From NCBI GenBank assembly GCA_009377475.1, contig WHTY01000044.1, forward strand, positions 1-37,388: 37,388 nt of DNA. The letters are read 5' to 3'. This document shows positions 18,092-26,936 of the stretch, piece after piece (positions within the stretch are counted from its first letter, which is position 1; each line of letters starts with the position of its first letter). The notes under the pieces were generated by a model. The model saw nothing but the letters and a program-made list of their open reading frames with translations, was not told the origin of the DNA and searched no databases. A program made the position numbers and the translations under genes. This DNA is from Actinophytocola sp. (GTDB lineage Bacteria > Actinomycetota > Actinomycetes > Mycobacteriales > Pseudonocardiaceae).

Positions 18092-20293
18092 TTAGGCGGG
18101 GGCGAGGTGGACTGGGATGCCGTTCAGGACCGCCGTGCCGGTGGGGGCGTCGAGCGGGCCGTCGTCCGTGAGCACGTTCGAGTTCGCACCGGCGTGCGCG
18201 GCGGCGACCGACGTCCGGACGCCGTTGACGTCGTGGCCCCACCCGTGCGGGATGCTGACCACCCCGGGGCGCAGCACGTCGGTGACCTCGACCGGCAGTT
18301 CCACCGTCCCCGCTGCGGACGACACCTTCGCCAGCGCGCCGTCGGTGAGCCCGATGCCAGCCGCGTCGTCCGGGTGCACCTGCACCGTGCAGCGGTTCGA
18401 CCCGCGCACCAGCGTCTCCAGGTTGTGCATCCACGAGTTGTTCGACGCCAGCTGCCGCCTGCCGATCAGCACGAACTCACCGGGCAGACGGGAGCCGTGC
18501 GGCGCGGCGCCGTAAGCAGCGTGCCCATCCGGCGAGCCATCCGACCGCGCCGAAAGCCGAGCCGCGAGCCGAGGCACGTCTGCGGTGATCGCCTCCGGCG
18601 CCAGCTCGATCTTCCCGCTCGCCGTCTTCAACGCGTGCGGCAGCCGCGACGTCAACGGCCCGAGGTCGACGCCGTGCGGCGCGGCCTCAAGGTCGGCGAG
18701 CGTGAGCCCGTACTGCCCGGACCGCAGCAGCAGATCCACCAGGCGCTCCGGGCCGACCCGACCGGCGGCCTCCTCAACCTCGGCGCCCGCCCGCCGCGCG
18801 AACTCGCCCGCCACGAAGTCGTCGAGCGCCCCGACGTCGGGGTTCGGTCCCTGACCGGTGACGACGCCGAGCAGCCGCAGCAACGTTTCCCACTCCTGCG
18901 GCAGGTCGGACGGCATCGCCGCCGGCGTCCAGTTCGCCACGTTGCGCACCGAGAGCTGGTAGAACGCCAGGTCGTAGTGTTGCCGCTCCAGTGGCGTCGG
19001 GCCGGGCAGGATGACGTCGGCGTGGCGGGTGGTCTCGTTCAGGTAGACGTCGACCGACACCATGAAGTCGAGCTGACCGAACGCGGCGTCGAGGCGTTCC
19101 GCGTTCGGCGCGGAGAGGCACGGGTTGCCAGCGACCGTCAGCAGCGCCCTAACCTGGCCCTCGCCCGGCGCCTCGATCTCGTCCGCGAGTGTCGCAACCG
19201 GCAGCTCGCCGTACACCTCGGGCAGCCCGCGCACTCGGCTGCGCCACCGCCCGTGCCGGAACGGCTTGCTGCTGCCGGGCGCACTCGCGGCTGGCGCGGG
19301 GAACATCGCGCCGCCGGGCTGGTCGAGGTTGCCGGTCAGCACGTTGAGGACGTCGACCAGCCAGCTCGCCAGCGTGCCGAACTCCTGCGTCGTGGTGCCG
19401 ATCCGGCCGTAGACGACGGCGCGCTCGGCCGTGGCCAGCTCGACGGCGAGCCGCCGGATCGCGTCGGCGTCGATGCCCACCTCCGACGCGACCGCCTCCG
19501 GCGTGAACGGCTCCGCGAGCGCCCGCATCTCGGCGACGCCGTTGGTATGGTCCGCGAGCCCGCCCAACGCGACCAGGTCTCGCTCGAACAGCACGTTGGC
19601 CAGCGCGAACAGCAGCAGCGCGTCGGTGCCAGGGCGGATGGCGTTGTGCTCGTCCGCCGCCTCGGCGGTGCGGGTGCGCTTCGGATCGACGACGACCAGC
19701 TTGCCGCCGCGCGCTCGCAGCGCTCGCAGCCTGCCGCGCATGTCCGGCGCGGTCATCAGGCTCCCGTTGGACACCAACGGATTCGCGCCGAGCATCAGCA
19801 GGAACTGCGTGCGGTCGACGTCCGGCACCGGGATCGACAGCGGCGCGCCGAACAGGTAGCCGGACGTGAAGTGCTTCGGCATCTGGTCGACGGTGCTGGC
19901 GCTGTAGAAGTTCTTCGTGCCGATCGCGCGGTACAGCACCGGCCCGTAGAGGGTTGTGGACACGTTGTGGATAGACGGGTTGCCCGCGTAGACGGCGACG
20001 GCGTCGTTGCCGCGCTCTGCCATGATCGGCCGCAGCCGCGCGTCGATCTCCGCGAACGCCTCGTCCCAGCTCACCGCCACGAACTCACCGTCCCGCTTGA
20101 CCAACGGCGTCCGCAGCCGGTCCGGGTCGGCGTGCAGCGCGCCGAGCGAGACGCCCTTCGGGCAGATGAAGCCGCGGGAGAAGACGTCGTCGTGATCGCC
20201 GCGAACCTCGGTGACGTCCGAACCATCGATGGTCACGGTCAACCCGCAGGTCGCCTCACACAGCGGACAGGTGACATGGGCGGTTGTTGGCAT
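18092..20293 (-). CDS. Molybdopterin oxidoreductase (MopB superfamily)
   Basis: 733 residues, ATG start at 20293. A 4Fe-4S site has Cys9, Cys12, Cys16 and Cys44 (CPLCEATC ... CPKG). Bis-MGD-dependent domains follow: FYSASTVDQMPKH (~130-143), LMLGANPLVSNGS (~170) and the C-terminal dinucleotide-binding region ending HGWGHDVNG. At the expected molybdenum-ligand position near STVDQ there is no Cys or Sec, so it is not a typical formate dehydrogenase. There is no twin-arginine signal, so it is probably cytoplasmic. M. tuberculosis Rv0197 is a comparable protein. Partners and substrate are not evident. Confidence 0.9.
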   Translation of the reverse strand: MPTTAHVTCPLCEATCGLTVTIDGSDVTEVRGDHDDVFSRGFICPKGVSLGALHADPDRLRTPLVKRDGEFVAVSWDEAFAEIDARLRPIMAERGNDAVAVYAGNPSIHNVSTTLYGPVLYRAIGTKNFYSASTVDQMPKHFTSGYLFGAPLSIPVPDVDRTQFLLMLGANPLVSNGSLMTAPDMRGRLRALRARGGKLVVVDPKRTRTAEAADEHNAIRPGTDALLLFALANVLFERDLVALGGLADHTNGVAEMRALAEPFTPEAVASEVGIDADAIRRLAVELATAERAVVYGRIGTTTQEFGTLASWLVDVLNVLTGNLDQPGGAMFPAPAASAPGSSKPFRHGRWRSRVRGLPEVYGELPVATLADEIEAPGEGQVRALLTVAGNPCLSAPNAERLDAAFGQLDFMVSVDVYLNETTRHADVILPGPTPLERQHYDLAFYQLSVRNVANWTPAAMPSDLPQEWETLLRLLGVVTGQGPNPDVGALDDFVAGEFARRAGAEVEEAAGRVGPERLVDLLLRSGQYGLTLADLEAAPHGVDLGPLTSRLPHALKTASGKIELAPEAITADVPRLAARLSARSDGSPDGHAAYGAAPHGSRLPGEFVLIGRRQLASNNSWMHNLETLVRGSNRCTVQVHPDDAAGIGLTDGALAKVSSAAGTVELPVEVTDVLRPGVVSIPHGWGHDVNGVRTSVAAAHAGANSNVLTDDGPLDAPTGTAVLNGIPVHLAPA

Positions 20294-20409
20294 GGCGCAC
20301 CTCGCTGGCGGTGGCGGTTTTGGCAGTCATCCAACACTATTGCGCGTCACCATCGCGAGCTACGCCTTTCGGAGGTGGCCGATCGGCGCAACATGGCACA
20401 GTCGATCGC

Positions 20410-21468
20410 GTGAAGCAGTTCGCCGACCGCGCAGCGGCAGCGGAAGACGCCGTCCTCGGCAGGCACGCCGCCCGGTTGTGGTGCCTCCCTGGCACCGCGC
20501 TCGGCCGCAATGGCTGGCCGCCGACCTGGGCAGAACACCTACACCGGCGATGGAACTACTGGTGGCAGGCGCACCTGCTGGACGGCCTCGTCGACGCGCA
20601 ACTGCGCGCGCCCTCCGAGCGCAGGGCCAAGCTGATCCGCAGGCTGGTCACCGGAATCCACCTCCGCAACCGGCTGAGCTGGACCAACAACTACTACGAC
20701 GACATGGCCTGGCTCGGCCTCGCGCTGCAGCGCGCCCACGACGTCGTCGGGCTGGACGTCGACGCGGCGCTGACCGACCTCACCGAACAGCTCCACATCG
20801 CGTGGACGCCGGACGGCGGTGGCGGCATCTGGTGGCGGCGCGGGAACGGCTACAAGAACACGCCCGCCAACGGACCCGCTGCGATCCTGCTCGCGCGGAC
20901 CGGCGACATGGCGCGGGCAACCGAGATCATGACGTGGCTGACCGACACGCTGGTCGACCCGGCGACCGGGCTCGTCTTCGACGGCCTGCGCATCAACCGG
21001 GACACCGGCGAGGTGGGTGAGCTGGTGAAACGGATCTACACCTACTGCCAGGGCGTCTACCTCGGCGGCTGCGTCGAGCTGGCGCGCACCGACTCCGGCA
21101 CGACGTGGCGGGAGCGGGCGGAACGCACCATCCACGCGATCGCCGCCAACCTCGCGCCCGGCGGGGTGCTGCGCGCCCACGGCGGCGGGGACGGCGGGCT
21201 GTTCTCCGGCATCTGCGCGCGGTACCTCGCGCTCGCCGCTGCCGAACTCCCCAAGGGCACGGCGGCCGACACCGCGCGGGACGTCGTCCTGACCTCGGCG
21301 GACACCTGCTGGCGCAATGCCGCGCTCGCGCACGGGCCGTTGTTCGGGCCGGACTGGGCGAAGCAGGCCACCGTACCCGCGAAGGGGGAGCAGCGACCGT
21401 CGCGAGAGCTGTCAGTGCAGGTCGGTGGGTGGCTGGTGCTCGAAGCCGCCGCCGCGCTGCGGCGTTAG
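20410..21468 (+). CDS. Glycoside hydrolase family 76-like (alpha-1,6-mannanase type)
   Basis: 352 residues from the GTG at 20410. The frame is open further upstream, but that part looks non-coding and would overlap the divergent promoter. The (alpha/alpha)6 pattern of GH76 is visible, with the paired catalytic Asp in NNYYDDMAWLGLAL (~98-111) and WWRRGNGYKNTPANGPAA further on. No signal peptide is seen. GH76 enzymes cleave alpha-1,6-mannans; in actinobacteria the likely substrates are lipomannan-like glycans, but a cytosolic form is unexplained. Mycobacteria carry a homologue (Rv0365c) beside a DedA gene, as here. Confidence 0.85.
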   Translation: MKQFADRAAAAEDAVLGRHAARLWCLPGTALGRNGWPPTWAEHLHRRWNYWWQAHLLDGLVDAQLRAPSERRAKLIRRLVTGIHLRNRLSWTNNYYDDMAWLGLALQRAHDVVGLDVDAALTDLTEQLHIAWTPDGGGGIWWRRGNGYKNTPANGPAAILLARTGDMARATEIMTWLTDTLVDPATGLVFDGLRINRDTGEVGELVKRIYTYCQGVYLGGCVELARTDSGTTWRERAERTIHAIAANLAPGGVLRAHGGGDGGLFSGICARYLALAAAELPKGTAADTARDVVLTSADTCWRNAALAHGPLFGPDWAKQATVPAKGEQRPSRELSVQVGGWLVLEAAAALRR

Positions 21469-21508
21469 GGCGCGGCGCGCGGGACAACGCGGGCGCGCGC
21501 GAAAGCCG

Positions 21509-22189
21509 CTAGCGCGACCCGCTCGGCAACGGCGTGCGCTGTTCGGCGAGCGGCTTGCGCACCTCCTGCCGGTACTGCCAGATCCCGTACGCCGTGCCCG
21601 CGACGAGGAACACGACGCCAGCCCACACCGCCGTCGTCTGCAACCACGGCATCGACCGGATGAGGTCGCCCGCGTAGTAGCCGAGCAGCACCAGCGTCGG
21701 CACCCACAGCACCGCGCCGGTGAACGTCGCGAGCGCGAACCGGCGCGGGTTCATGCCAGCCGCACCCGCGATCAGCGGCGCGAACGTGCGCACCCACGGG
21801 ATCCAGCGCGCGGCCACGATGGCGAAAACCCCCCTGCGGTCAAGGAAGTCCCGCGCTTTGTTGAGCCTTTCCCTGCTGAGGACCTTGCCACCCCGGCGCG
21901 CGATGTAGGCGGTGCCGCTCTTGTGGCCGATGACGTAGCCGACCTGGTTCGCCACCGACGCCACCACCAGCGCGACGACCGACAACCACCACGCGCTCGC
22001 CTCCGCCTGATGGCTCGCCAGCACGACGCCAGCCACGAACAGCAACGAGTCACCGGGCAGGAACAGGCCGACGATCACCGCGCACTCGAGGAAGATGAAG
22101 CTTAGCACGATGACCCACACCAGGGTCGGACCCGCGCTCGACAGCCAGCCGACACCTACTTCGGCCGCAGCGGCCTGCACGACACTCAC
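21509..22189 (-). CDS. DedA-family membrane protein (candidate polyprenyl-phosphate translocase)
   Basis: 226 residues from GTG 22189 (229 from TTG 22198). DedA features: ECAVIVGLFLPGDSLLFVAG near the N-terminus, then FAIVAARWIPWVRTFAPLIAG, whose Arg residues are essential in the family, plus about five hydrophobic segments. One DedA branch (UptA) returns undecaprenyl phosphate to the cytoplasmic face; others act on phospholipids, so the substrate here is inferred. The MFS gene ends 56 bases upstream on the same strand, so marR, the exporter and dedA may share a transcript. Confidence 0.92.
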   Translation of the reverse strand: MSVVQAAAAEVGVGWLSSAGPTLVWVIVLSFIFLECAVIVGLFLPGDSLLFVAGVVLASHQAEASAWWLSVVALVVASVANQVGYVIGHKSGTAYIARRGGKVLSRERLNKARDFLDRRGVFAIVAARWIPWVRTFAPLIAGAAGMNPRRFALATFTGAVLWVPTLVLLGYYAGDLIRSMPWLQTTAVWAGVVFLVAGTAYGIWQYRQEVRKPLAEQRTPLPSGSR

Positions 22190-22244
22190 GACCCCCAAGG
22201 GTACGTTGCCCTAACGGCGTGACGCCGTCCCCATGGGTGAACTT

Positions 22245-23834
22245 TTACTGTCGCCGCACGTCAGGCAACGGAATCTCACGCATGGTCATGACCACGATAC
22301 TCGCGGCAAACGCCACTGCGGCCGCGACGTAGAACACCGTGTTGATCGAGTCGGTGAACCCGATCAGGAACGGCTTCGCCTGCTCGATCGGCATGCTCTT
22401 GAGGAACGACGAGTCGGCCATGATGTCCCGGTTGCCCGCGCTCGCCGCGGCGGCTGGCAGGCCGAGTTCGGCGAACGCCGACCGGATGTTCGCGGTGAGC
22501 GTGCTGAACAGGATCGAAAGGAACACCGCGACGCCGAGCGTCCCGCCGATCTGCCGGAAGAACGTCGCCGACGCCGTCGAGACTCCCATGTCGGTGCGCG
22601 GCCCCGCGTTCTGCACCGCGATGACCAGCGTCTGCATGCAGCCGCCGAGCCCCATGCCGATCACGCCCATGTACACCATCGGCTGCCACACCGGGCTGTC
22701 CCACGCGACCTGCGCGAGCAGCAACGTGCCCAGCGAGATCAACAGCGTCCCGATGACCGGGGCGATCTTGTACCGGCCGGTCGCCGACGTGTAGCGGCCG
22801 GTGATCGTCGTGGTGACCATGATCCCGCCCATCAGCGGCAGAGTCAGCAGACCGGCCTCCGTCGGGCTGTAGCCCTGCACGATCTGGAGGTACTGCGGGA
22901 TGAGCGTCATCGAGCCGAACATCGCGACGCCGACCAGCGCGCTCGCGCCGATCGCGACGCTGAACGTCGGGTTGCGGAACAACCGCAGCGGCAGCAGCGC
23001 GGCATCGCCCATCGCCTTCTCCACCCGGATGAACGCCGTGATGCCGAAGGCGGCGACGGCGTAACAGATCAGCGCGCTCGTCGACGTCCAGCCCCAGTCG
23101 CGACCCTGCTCCGCGACCAGTAGCAACGGGGCAACACCGGTCGCCAGCGCCGCGGCGCCGCACCAGTCGATGCGGTGGTGCTGCCGCTCGTGCGGCACGT
23201 TCAGCACTCTCGCGACGACGAACAGCGCCGCGATACCGATCGGCACGTTGATAAGGAACACCCAGCGCCAGCCGTCGACCGCGAGGAAGGAGTTCATCCC
23301 GGCGAACAGCCCGCCGGTCACCGGGCCGAGCACGCTGGACGTGCCGAACACCGCGACGATGTAGCCCTGGTAACGGGCGCGCTCCCGCGCGGGAACGATG
23401 TCACCGATGATCGTGATGCCCAGCGACATCAGCCCGCCTGCGCCGAGGCCCTGCACCGCACGGAACGCCGCGAGCTGGTACATCGACGTCGCCATCGTGC
23501 ACGCCATCGAGCCGATCAGGAACACCGAGATCGCGATCAGGTACAGCGGCTTGCGGCCGTAGATGTCGGAAAGCTTGCCGTAGATCGGCGTCATGACCGT
23601 GGCGGCGATCAGGTACGACGTCGTGATCCACGCCTGCAGGCTCAGCCCGTTGAGGTCGTCGGCGATGGTGCGGACGGCGGTTGAGACGATGGTCATGTCC
23701 AGCGCGCCGAGGAACATGCCCATCATCAGGCCGGACAAGATCGTCAGGATCTGCCGGTGGCTCAGCAGCGGCGGGTCCTGCGTGGGCTGCGGGGGGTGCG
23801 GCGCGCCGCTGTCACTGTCCACTGTGCTCGTCAT
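22245..23834 (-). CDS. MFS drug exporter, DHA2 (EmrB/QacA) family
   Basis: 529 residues, ATG start with AGGGGG about 7 bases upstream. About 14 hydrophobic helices. Conserved motifs: LDMTIVSTAVRTIADDL in helix 1, motif A GKLSDIYGRKP after helix 2, and the antiporter motif C around SVLGPVTGG in helix 5. It is a proton-driven efflux pump for hydrophobic or cationic compounds. Its start overlaps the end of the MarR gene by 23 bases, the usual arrangement for a drug-responsive repressor and its pump. Confidence 0.94.
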   Translation of the reverse strand: MTSTVDSDSGAPHPPQPTQDPPLLSHRQILTILSGLMMGMFLGALDMTIVSTAVRTIADDLNGLSLQAWITTSYLIAATVMTPIYGKLSDIYGRKPLYLIAISVFLIGSMACTMATSMYQLAAFRAVQGLGAGGLMSLGITIIGDIVPARERARYQGYIVAVFGTSSVLGPVTGGLFAGMNSFLAVDGWRWVFLINVPIGIAALFVVARVLNVPHERQHHRIDWCGAAALATGVAPLLLVAEQGRDWGWTSTSALICYAVAAFGITAFIRVEKAMGDAALLPLRLFRNPTFSVAIGASALVGVAMFGSMTLIPQYLQIVQGYSPTEAGLLTLPLMGGIMVTTTITGRYTSATGRYKIAPVIGTLLISLGTLLLAQVAWDSPVWQPMVYMGVIGMGLGGCMQTLVIAVQNAGPRTDMGVSTASATFFRQIGGTLGVAVFLSILFSTLTANIRSAFAELGLPAAAASAGNRDIMADSSFLKSMPIEQAKPFLIGFTDSINTVFYVAAAVAFAASIVVMTMREIPLPDVRRQ

Positions 23835-24327
23835 GCGTTACCCCCTGCGGTGTCGGGTCGTTGGATGCGCCGAGGTTGTCGGCGAGGTCGGTGTTGAGGC
23901 GCGTGAGCAGGCCGATCAGGCGCTCGACGTCGTCGCCGTTCCAGTCGCGCAGCGTGGCGGCGAGCCAGCGGTTGCGCTCCTGGCGCGCCCGCGCATACAG
24001 CTCCCGGCCCGCGTCGGTTGGCGCGAGCAGGCAGGCGCGGCCGTCGTTGGGGTCGGCCTGGCGTTCGATGAGGCCCTGCTGCACCAGCGCGCTGGTCTGC
24101 CTGCTGATGGTGGACACCTCGGTGTGCAGCACGTCCGCCAGCGCGGACGTCCGGCGTGGGCCTTCGACCACCAGCGTCGCGATGATCGGGAACGAGCTGT
24201 GGTCCGTGCTCCCCGGCATCGACGACAGCTTGGCCTTGGCCTTCGCGAGCAGTCGGATGGTGCGGACGAGTTCGCCGCCGAGGTCGTCGGCGACGTCGAG
24301 CTCGTCCTGCCGCGCGGTGTCGGTCAT
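23812..24327 (-). CDS. MarR-family transcriptional regulator
   Basis: 171 residues, ATG start at 24327 with GGTGGGG as ribosome-binding site. The winged helix-turn-helix spans ~50-110: RTSALADVLHTEVSTISRQT is the recognition region and DPNDGRACLLAPTDAG the wing. It would repress its own operon with the downstream MFS pump and release DNA on binding a toxic ligand. A matching inverted repeat lies just upstream. Confidence 0.93.
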   Translation of the reverse strand: MTDTARQDELDVADDLGGELVRTIRLLAKAKAKLSSMPGSTDHSSFPIIATLVVEGPRRTSALADVLHTEVSTISRQTSALVQQGLIERQADPNDGRACLLAPTDAGRELYARARQERNRWLAATLRDWNGDDVERLIGLLTRLNTDLADNLGASNDPTPQGVTHDEHSGQ

Positions 24328-24339
24328 GTCCCCACCCAG

Positions 24340-24360
24340 TTACTTGCTTACTTCAACTAA
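24340..24360 (-). promoter_or_regulatory. Candidate MarR operator
   Basis: TTACTTG, 7 bases, CAACTAA: arms match at 6 of 7 positions. The centre is about 22 bases upstream of the marR start, inside its promoter region, as expected for autoregulation. Confidence 0.5.
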
Positions 24361-24420
24361 TTTCACTGCACAACTATGCCGGACGGAAAAGTCGTTGCGC
24401 AAGCTAAATAGTTCGGGTGT

Positions 24421-24469
24421 GCCCAAGGTGACCTTCGGTACATATTCGGTACCCAAGGGCACCTTGGGC
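24421..24469. repeat. Imperfect 21-bp inverted repeat
   Basis: Arms 24421-24441 and 24449-24469 match at 19 of 21 positions with a 7-base loop (ATATTCG). The arm core reads CCCAAGGTG. It lies in the divergent region between marR and the DUF368 gene, where a terminator is not expected. Confidence 0.6.
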
Positions 24470-24531
24470 TCGCCAAGGCGCACGGACGCACCACACACCC
24501 ACGCCCTGGCAGGGCGTCACCTGGCTGGTCG

Positions 24532-24537
24532 TAGGCT
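24532..24537 (+). promoter_or_regulatory. -10 element for leaderless DUF368 gene
   Basis: TAGGCT ends 6 bases before the GTG at 24544. No ribosome-binding site is present between them. Confidence 0.5.
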
Positions 24538-24543
24538 TGCCGC

Positions 24544-25485
24544 GTGGCTGCGTCGACCAAATCCGTTGGTACTCATCTGTTGAACGCGTTCCGGGGCGGG
24601 CTCATGGGCACCGCCGAGGTCATCCCCGGAGTCAGCGGCGGCACCGTCGCGCTGATCACCGGCATCTACGACAGATTGATCATCTCGGCTGGACACGCGG
24701 TCTCGGGCGTCAAGCTCGCGGTGAGCGACCTGCCGCGCGGCAAGGGCACCACCCGCGCCGCCGAGGAGTTCCGACGGGTGCACTGGGCGGTCGTCATCGC
24801 CGTCGTCATCGGCATGGGCATCGCCGTGCTGACCGCCGCCAAGCTGGTCTCACCGCTGGTTGAGGAGCACCCGCAACAGTCCTTCGCGGTGTTCTTCGGG
24901 CTCGTTCTCGCCTCGCTGTGGGTGCCGTACTCCGGCTCGGGACGTCCGTGGACCCCGTCGAACTATCTGCTCGCGCTGGCTGTCGCCGCGGTCACGTTCG
25001 TGGTGACCGGGCTGCCGCCGACCGAGATCGAACCGCACCCGCTGATCGTCATGGCGGCGGCGGCCGTCGCCATCTGCGCGCTGGTGCTGCCCGGCGTGTC
25101 CGGATCGTTCATGCTGCTCGCGATCGGGCTCTACACCACGACGATGGACGCCATCAACGACCGCGACCTCGGCTACATCGGCACGTTCGCTCTCGGCGCG
25201 CTGATCGGGCTCGCGCTGTTCGTGAAGCTGTTGCAGTGGCTGCTGGAACGCCACCACCACCTCACCCACGTCGTCATGACCGGGCTGCTCGCCGGGTCGC
25301 TGCGCGCGCTGTGGCCGTGGCAGCCGTGGGAGTCCGGCGAGCGGGCCCTGCTCGCGCCGAGCGGGGACGTCGTCGCCACCGTCGGGCTGATGCTGCTCGG
25401 CGTCGCGATCGTGCTCGGCGTGCTCGCGATCGAGCGCAGGACGCATCGCGATAACGAGGGCTCACGCACTACCGTGGGAGCATGA
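24544..25485 (+). CDS. DUF368 membrane protein (PopT-type candidate translocase)
   Basis: 313 residues, GTG start. About eight hydrophobic helices and the two internally related family motifs AEVIPGVSGGTVALITGIYD (~23-42) and ALVLPGVSGSFMLLAIGLY (~180-198). DUF368 proteins (PopT) were shown in other bacteria to recycle undecaprenyl phosphate across the membrane; in actinobacteria the carrier would be decaprenyl phosphate (inference). The stop overlaps the next start (ATGA), so the dehydrogenase gene is coupled. The DedA gene, the other carrier-recycling family, is 2.4 kb away. Confidence 0.93.
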   Translation: MAASTKSVGTHLLNAFRGGLMGTAEVIPGVSGGTVALITGIYDRLIISAGHAVSGVKLAVSDLPRGKGTTRAAEEFRRVHWAVVIAVVIGMGIAVLTAAKLVSPLVEEHPQQSFAVFFGLVLASLWVPYSGSGRPWTPSNYLLALAVAAVTFVVTGLPPTEIEPHPLIVMAAAAVAICALVLPGVSGSFMLLAIGLYTTTMDAINDRDLGYIGTFALGALIGLALFVKLLQWLLERHHHLTHVVMTGLLAGSLRALWPWQPWESGERALLAPSGDVVATVGLMLLGVAIVLGVLAIERRTHRDNEGSRTTVGA

Positions 25486-26936
25486 GCACCACTTCCGCCG
25501 CAACGGGCGCCGGCACGGAACTCGTCGACCGGCTTCGCGCTGAGCTGGGCCATTCGGCTGTCATCACCGACACCGACGTCACCGAGAGCTACAGCCGCGA
25601 CATGATGCCGCTCGCCCCGTACGGCACGCCGCTCGCGGTGGTGATGCCGACCGACACCGAGGGTGTGCAGGCGACGGTGCGGGCGTGCGCGGCGGCGGGC
25701 GTCCCGATCGTGCCGCGCGGCGCCGGCAGCGGGCTGACCGGCGCGGCCAACGCGATCGACGGCTGCGTCGTGCTGGTGCTGACGAAGCTGAACGAGATCG
25801 TCGAGATCGACGCCGCGAACCGGCTCGCCGTCGTCCAACCGGGTGTGGTGAACCTGGACTTCCGGGACGCCGTCGCCAAGAACGGGCTGTTCTATCCGCC
25901 GGACCCCTCCAGCTACGACTGGTGCACGATCGGCGGCAACCTCGCCACGAACGCGGGCGGGCTGTGCTGCGTGAAGTACGGCGTCACCACCGACGCGGTG
26001 CTCGGGCTCAAGGTGGTGCTCGCGGACGGCTCACTGCTCAAGACCGGCCGCCGCACCGTCAAGGGCGTCGCGGGCTACGACCTGACGAAGTTGTTCATCG
26101 GCAGCGAGGGCACGCTCGGCGTGATCACCGAGGCGACGGTGGCGCTCAAGCCGTTGCCGCAGGCGCCGGGCACGCTGGTCGCGTCGTTCACCAACACAGC
26201 GGCGGCGGGCGACGCCGTTGCGCACGTCGTCAAGGAGGGCTTGGTCCCCTCGCTGATGGAGATCATGGACAAGGCGTCCATCGACGCGGCCGAGGCGTAC
26301 CTCAAGACCGACATCGGCGCTGGCTCCGGCTGCGAGGCGTTGCTGCTGTGCCAGTCGGACTCCGGCGGCGAGGTGGCGCGCCGCGAGCTGACCGCGATCG
26401 AGCAGATCTGCGTCGACGCCGGCGCGGACATGACATACGTGACCGACGATCTCGCCGAGGGCAACATGCTGCTCCAGGCCCGCCGGGTGGTGCTTACCGC
26501 GCTGGAGACGTACGGCACGTGGCTCACGGACGACGTCTCGGTGCCGCGCACCAGGATCGCGGAGCTGATCAGCGGGTGCGCGCGGATCGCGGACGAGGTG
26601 GGGCTGCGGATCGCCGTCGTCGGACACGCAGGGGACGGCAACATGCACCCGACGATCGTCTACGACCCCAGCTCAGCGGACGAATCGGAGCGCGCGCACA
26701 AGGCGTTCGACGAGATCCTCGACGTCGGGCTCTCGCTCGGCGGCACGATCACCGGCGAGCACGGCGTCGGCAAGATCAAGCAGGAGTGGCTCGCGCGCGA
26801 GATCGGGCCGGTCGGGATGCGAGTGCACCGCAGCATCAAGCAGGCGCTCGACCCGGAGAACCTGTTCAATCCAGAGTCAATGTTCTCGATGTCCCCAACG
26901 CCCCAGAGCCAACACGAGCGGTCAGTCGGTTCCTGA
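25482..26936 (+). CDS. FAD-linked oxidase, GlcD/D-lactate dehydrogenase type
   Basis: 484 residues. VAO-type FAD domain: VPRGAGSGLTGAANAIDG (~76-93), then YDWCTIGGNLATNAGGLCCV and the GSEGTLGVITEATV segment. C-terminal substrate domain: VVGHAGDGNMHPTIVYD (metal-binding His) and GEHGVGKIKQEWL. It would oxidise a 2-hydroxy acid such as glycolate or D-lactate to the keto acid. It is translationally coupled to the DUF368 gene. Its last 71 bases overlap the convergent sigma-factor gene. Confidence 0.92.
   Translation: MSTTSAATGAGTELVDRLRAELGHSAVITDTDVTESYSRDMMPLAPYGTPLAVVMPTDTEGVQATVRACAAAGVPIVPRGAGSGLTGAANAIDGCVVLVLTKLNEIVEIDAANRLAVVQPGVVNLDFRDAVAKNGLFYPPDPSSYDWCTIGGNLATNAGGLCCVKYGVTTDAVLGLKVVLADGSLLKTGRRTVKGVAGYDLTKLFIGSEGTLGVITEATVALKPLPQAPGTLVASFTNTAAAGDAVAHVVKEGLVPSLMEIMDKASIDAAEAYLKTDIGAGSGCEALLLCQSDSGGEVARRELTAIEQICVDAGADMTYVTDDLAEGNMLLQARRVVLTALETYGTWLTDDVSVPRTRIAELISGCARIADEVGLRIAVVGHAGDGNMHPTIVYDPSSADESERAHKAFDEILDVGLSLGGTITGEHGVGKIKQEWLAREIGPVGMRVHRSIKQALDPENLFNPESMFSMSPTPQSQHERSVGS

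Noticed and set aside
18005..20413. 802-residue reading frame opposite the molybdopterin oxidoreductase
   Set aside because: Its composition is Arg/Gln/Val-rich with no motifs; the minus-strand frame has the Fe-S and MGD motifs.
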